A stretch of 7,358 nucleotides of DNA from JANQKX01 sp039028695 (GTDB taxonomy: Bacteria > Pseudomonadota > Alphaproteobacteria > Kiloniellales > Kiloniellaceae): positions 1 to 7,358 of the forward strand of contig JBCCHN010000187.1 of NCBI GenBank assembly GCA_039028695.1, in the 5' to 3' direction. The translations under genes and the position numbers were made by a program. The notes under the pieces were generated by a model. That model made no database searches and was not told the origin of the DNA. It saw nothing but the letters and a program-made list of their open reading frames with translations. Numbering within the stretch: the first letter of the stretch is position 1; each line of letters starts with the position of its first letter. Below are positions 6,025 to 7,358 of this stretch, piece after piece.

Positions 6025-6062
6025 GCGCCAAAATAAGCTACCAAAATAGAGGGGCCAAAAAG
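6014..6062. repeat. Four CCAA-type direct repeats at 13-14-bp spacing upstream of imuA
   Basis: On the plus strand, CCAAGA (6014), CCAAAATA (6028), CCAAAATA (6041) and CCAAAAAG (6055) recur at 14, 13 and 14 bp. The two middle copies are identical over 8 bp. The first copy overlaps the imuA -35 element. Short, regularly spaced repeats like this can be operators of small dimeric regulators, but the spacing is not exact and chance in an AT-rich intergenic stretch is possible. Confidence 0.45.
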
Positions 6063-6083
6063 ATGATTTGTTTGGCTTCCTCT
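6048..6083. other. Imperfect inverted repeat between the divergent imuA and thioesterase genes
   Basis: GCCAAA (6054-6059) and TTTGGC (6071-6076) form a perfect 6-bp stem around an 11-nt loop. On the plus-strand transcript it extends to about 12 pairs (6048-6059 with 6071-6083), with two G-U pairs and one bulge. No T-run follows, so it is not a standard terminator. It may be an operator or a leader hairpin of the thioesterase mRNA. Confidence 0.4.
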
Positions 6084-6141
6084 CTTTGGGATTGCTGCGG
6101 GGGACTTGAAAAGCCGGCGGTGCGAGGGCAGTCTCGCGGCC

Positions 6142-6546
6142 ATGTTGGATCCGAATCGCGCCAAGGGGGGATTTGCCGATCTGGTGGGCTATGACCTGGT
6201 CCGCTGGGACCCGGACGGCGTGGCGGTTACCCTAACCGTTGCCGAGCAGCATCAAAACCGTAGCGGCGCCATGCATGGGGGCGTGCTGACCACCCTGATC
6301 GACACGGCTTGCGGTTATGCGGGCTGTTATGCGCCGCCGGGTGCTGAGGGGCGCCGGGCCTTCACCCTGTCCCTGAACACCCACTTTATCTTCGCGGCTC
6401 AAAAGGGGATGGTCTTGACCGCCACCGCGCGCCAAACCGGCGGGGGTCGCTCGATCTTTTTCGCCACCTGCGAGGTGACAAATCAAGACGGCAAGGTGAT
6501 CGGTCGAGGCGAAGGTACCTTCAAATACATCCAGCTTCGCAGGTAA
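6142..6546 (+). CDS. PaaI-family hotdog-fold acyl-CoA thioesterase
   Basis: A 134-residue cytoplasmic protein of the hotdog superfamily, expected to hydrolyse acyl- or aryl-CoA thioesters to the acid and CoA; the substrate cannot be told from sequence. Counting from ATG 6142, the core signature NRSGAMHGGVLTTLIDTACG (39-58) carries the conserved HGG (45-47) and the putative catalytic Asp54. The later strands LSLNTHFIFAA (77-87), GMVLTATARQTGGGRSIFFA (89-108) and VIGRGEGTFKYI (119-130) complete the fold. The length fits the family. An in-frame TTG at 6106 would add 12 residues (KSRRCEGS-like), which do not resemble the family N-terminus; its purine-rich GGGGG is only 2 nt away. I prefer the ATG, though its ribosome-binding site is also weak. 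It diverges from imuA and converges on the dehydrogenase gene. No functional link to the SOS cassette is visible. Confidence 0.88.
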   Translation: MLDPNRAKGGFADLVGYDLVRWDPDGVAVTLTVAEQHQNRSGAMHGGVLTTLIDTACGYAGCYAPPGAEGRRAFTLSLNTHFIFAAQKGMVLTATARQTGGGRSIFFATCEVTNQDGKVIGRGEGTFKYIQLRR

Positions 6547-6553
6547 AATACAA

Positions 6554-7358
6554 TTACGCCGCGGCCGACTGATCGCCTTTCTGAAAACGGGCTTCGGCCA
6601 GACGGTCGGCTGCTTCTGAAGTGGCTACGTTTTGGCTCTCGGCGATGGCAAAGATCTCCATCAGGGTATCGCCGATGCGCGCTATATGAGCGTAGGTCTT
6701 AGCCTCGTCATAGGGGCCGCCGGCATGTTCCTGCGCCACAAGAATAAGGCCGCCCGCATTTACCACAAAATCGGGGACATAGAGTTTATCCATCTTTGAC
6801 AAGGCAATTCCATGCCAAGATTCAGCCAGCTGATTGTTGGCCGATCCGGCAACGATCGAAGCCTCCAACCGGGGTAGAGTCTCGTCATTGATCACCGCGC
6901 CTAGCGCACAGGGCGCAAAGACATCAACCGCCTGGTCATAGATGTGATCCAGCTCCACGGCCCGCGCACCAAGCTCTTGCACAGCCCGCTCAACCGCTTG
7001 GCCATTCAGATCGGTGACGATCAACTCGGCACCCTCGGCCGCCAAACGCCGACAAAGATGGTAGCCCACCGCGCCCAGGCCTTGAACCGATACCCGAATA
7101 CCGGACAAGCTGTTCCGCTTTAACTTGTGCAGCACGGCCTTCTTGATGCCCATGTAGACGCCGTAAGCCGTTGCCGGAGAGGGGTCGCCCACGCCCGTTC
7201 CGGAGCTCCCGGCGCCGGAGGTGCCAGCGACATGGCGGGTGCTTTGGCCCATGATCTCCACATCCTCAACGGTGATGCCCACATCCTCGGCCACCGTGTA
7301 ATTGCCGCCCAGGTTTTCCACATGACGGCCCATGGCCCGAAACATGGCATCTGACTTC
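6554..7358 (-). CDS. Leucine dehydrogenase-like Glu/Leu/Phe/Val dehydrogenase, 5' end beyond the right edge
   Basis: These enzymes use NAD(P)+ to deaminate L-amino acids to 2-oxo acids plus ammonia. The frame is open to the right edge: KSDA precedes the first in-frame ATG (7345), so that ATG is internal. 267 residues are visible of about 350, and the N-terminal part with the catalytic lysine is missing. Numbering the visible K as 1: NYTVAEDVG (19-27), GDPSPATAYGVY (57-68), the nucleotide motif VQGLGAVG (91-98), Asp116 in LIVTDLN (typical of NAD preference), APCALGAVINDE (148-159), AGSANNQL (170-177) and VPDFVVNAGG (194-203). These match leucine dehydrogenase (branched-chain substrates) better than glutamate dehydrogenase, but phenylalanine or valine specificity cannot be excluded. 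A Gly/Ser-rich loop (about 45-56, AGTSGAGSSGTG-like) is somewhat long. Its stop is 7 bp from the convergent thioesterase stop. Confidence 0.9.
   Translation of the reverse strand, partial: KSDAMFRAMGRHVENLGGNYTVAEDVGITVEDVEIMGQSTRHVAGTSGAGSSGTGVGDPSPATAYGVYMGIKKAVLHKLKRNSLSGIRVSVQGLGAVGYHLCRRLAAEGAELIVTDLNGQAVERAVQELGARAVELDHIYDQAVDVFAPCALGAVINDETLPRLEASIVAGSANNQLAESWHGIALSKMDKLYVPDFVVNAGGLILVAQEHAGGPYDEAKTYAHIARIGDTLMEIFAIAESQNVATSEAADRLAEARFQKGDQSAAA

Noticed and set aside
6048..6083. Rho-independent terminator in the intergenic region
   Set aside because: The stem has wobble pairs, a bulge and a long loop, no T-run follows, and it lies upstream of both divergent genes instead of after a gene.
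7120..7354. Small frames at 7120-7350 (minus) and 7127-7354 (plus)
   Set aside because: Both are shadows of the dehydrogenase gene, which has the recognisable NAD-binding and active-site motifs.

Overview
The window looks like chromosomal DNA of a GC-rich alphaproteobacterium, possibly a Rhodospirillales relative (inference). The main evidence is a complete imuA-imuB-dnaE2 gene order preceded by a perfect alphaproteobacterial LexA box (GTTC-N7-GTTC), with protein sequences typical of that group.

Layout. From 5959 down to the left edge, the minus strand carries an SOS-inducible error-prone translesion synthesis cassette. It runs imuA (4988-5959), imuB (3088-5046, overlapping the imuA 3' end by 59 bp), a small gene for a FitA/VapB-type ribbon-helix-helix antitoxin (2814-3056), and dnaE2 (start 2793, open to position 1, 931 residues visible). 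A 182-bp intergenic region (5960-6141) holds the imuA promoter, the LexA box, a run of CCAA-type repeats and an imperfect hairpin. To its right are a plus-strand PaaI-like hotdog thioesterase (6142-6546) and, only 7 bp away and convergent, the 3' three quarters of a minus-strand leucine-dehydrogenase-like gene (6554 to the right edge). No other stretch above about 200 bp lacks a gene. I see no tRNA, rRNA, CRISPR array or insertion sequence.

How the genes work together. After DNA damage, LexA cleavage should release the imuA promoter. ImuB, a Y-family-like protein without the catalytic acidic residues, is known in this system as the hub that contacts the beta clamp, ImuA and DnaE2. ImuA is a RecA-like accessory protein without a recognisable Walker A motif. 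DnaE2 is the C-family polymerase that performs the mutagenic synthesis. The thioesterase and the amino-acid dehydrogenase look like unrelated neighbours.

The unusual points are three. First, an antitoxin gene with no toxin sits inside the mutasome operon, between imuB and dnaE2. Its end still has the tail motif and ribosome-binding sequence that normally precede a VapC toxin gene. Second, short in-frame tandem duplications (12, 15 or 18 bp) recur in poorly conserved parts of all three mutasome genes. Third, imuA and imuB are longer than usual for their families because of such linkers.
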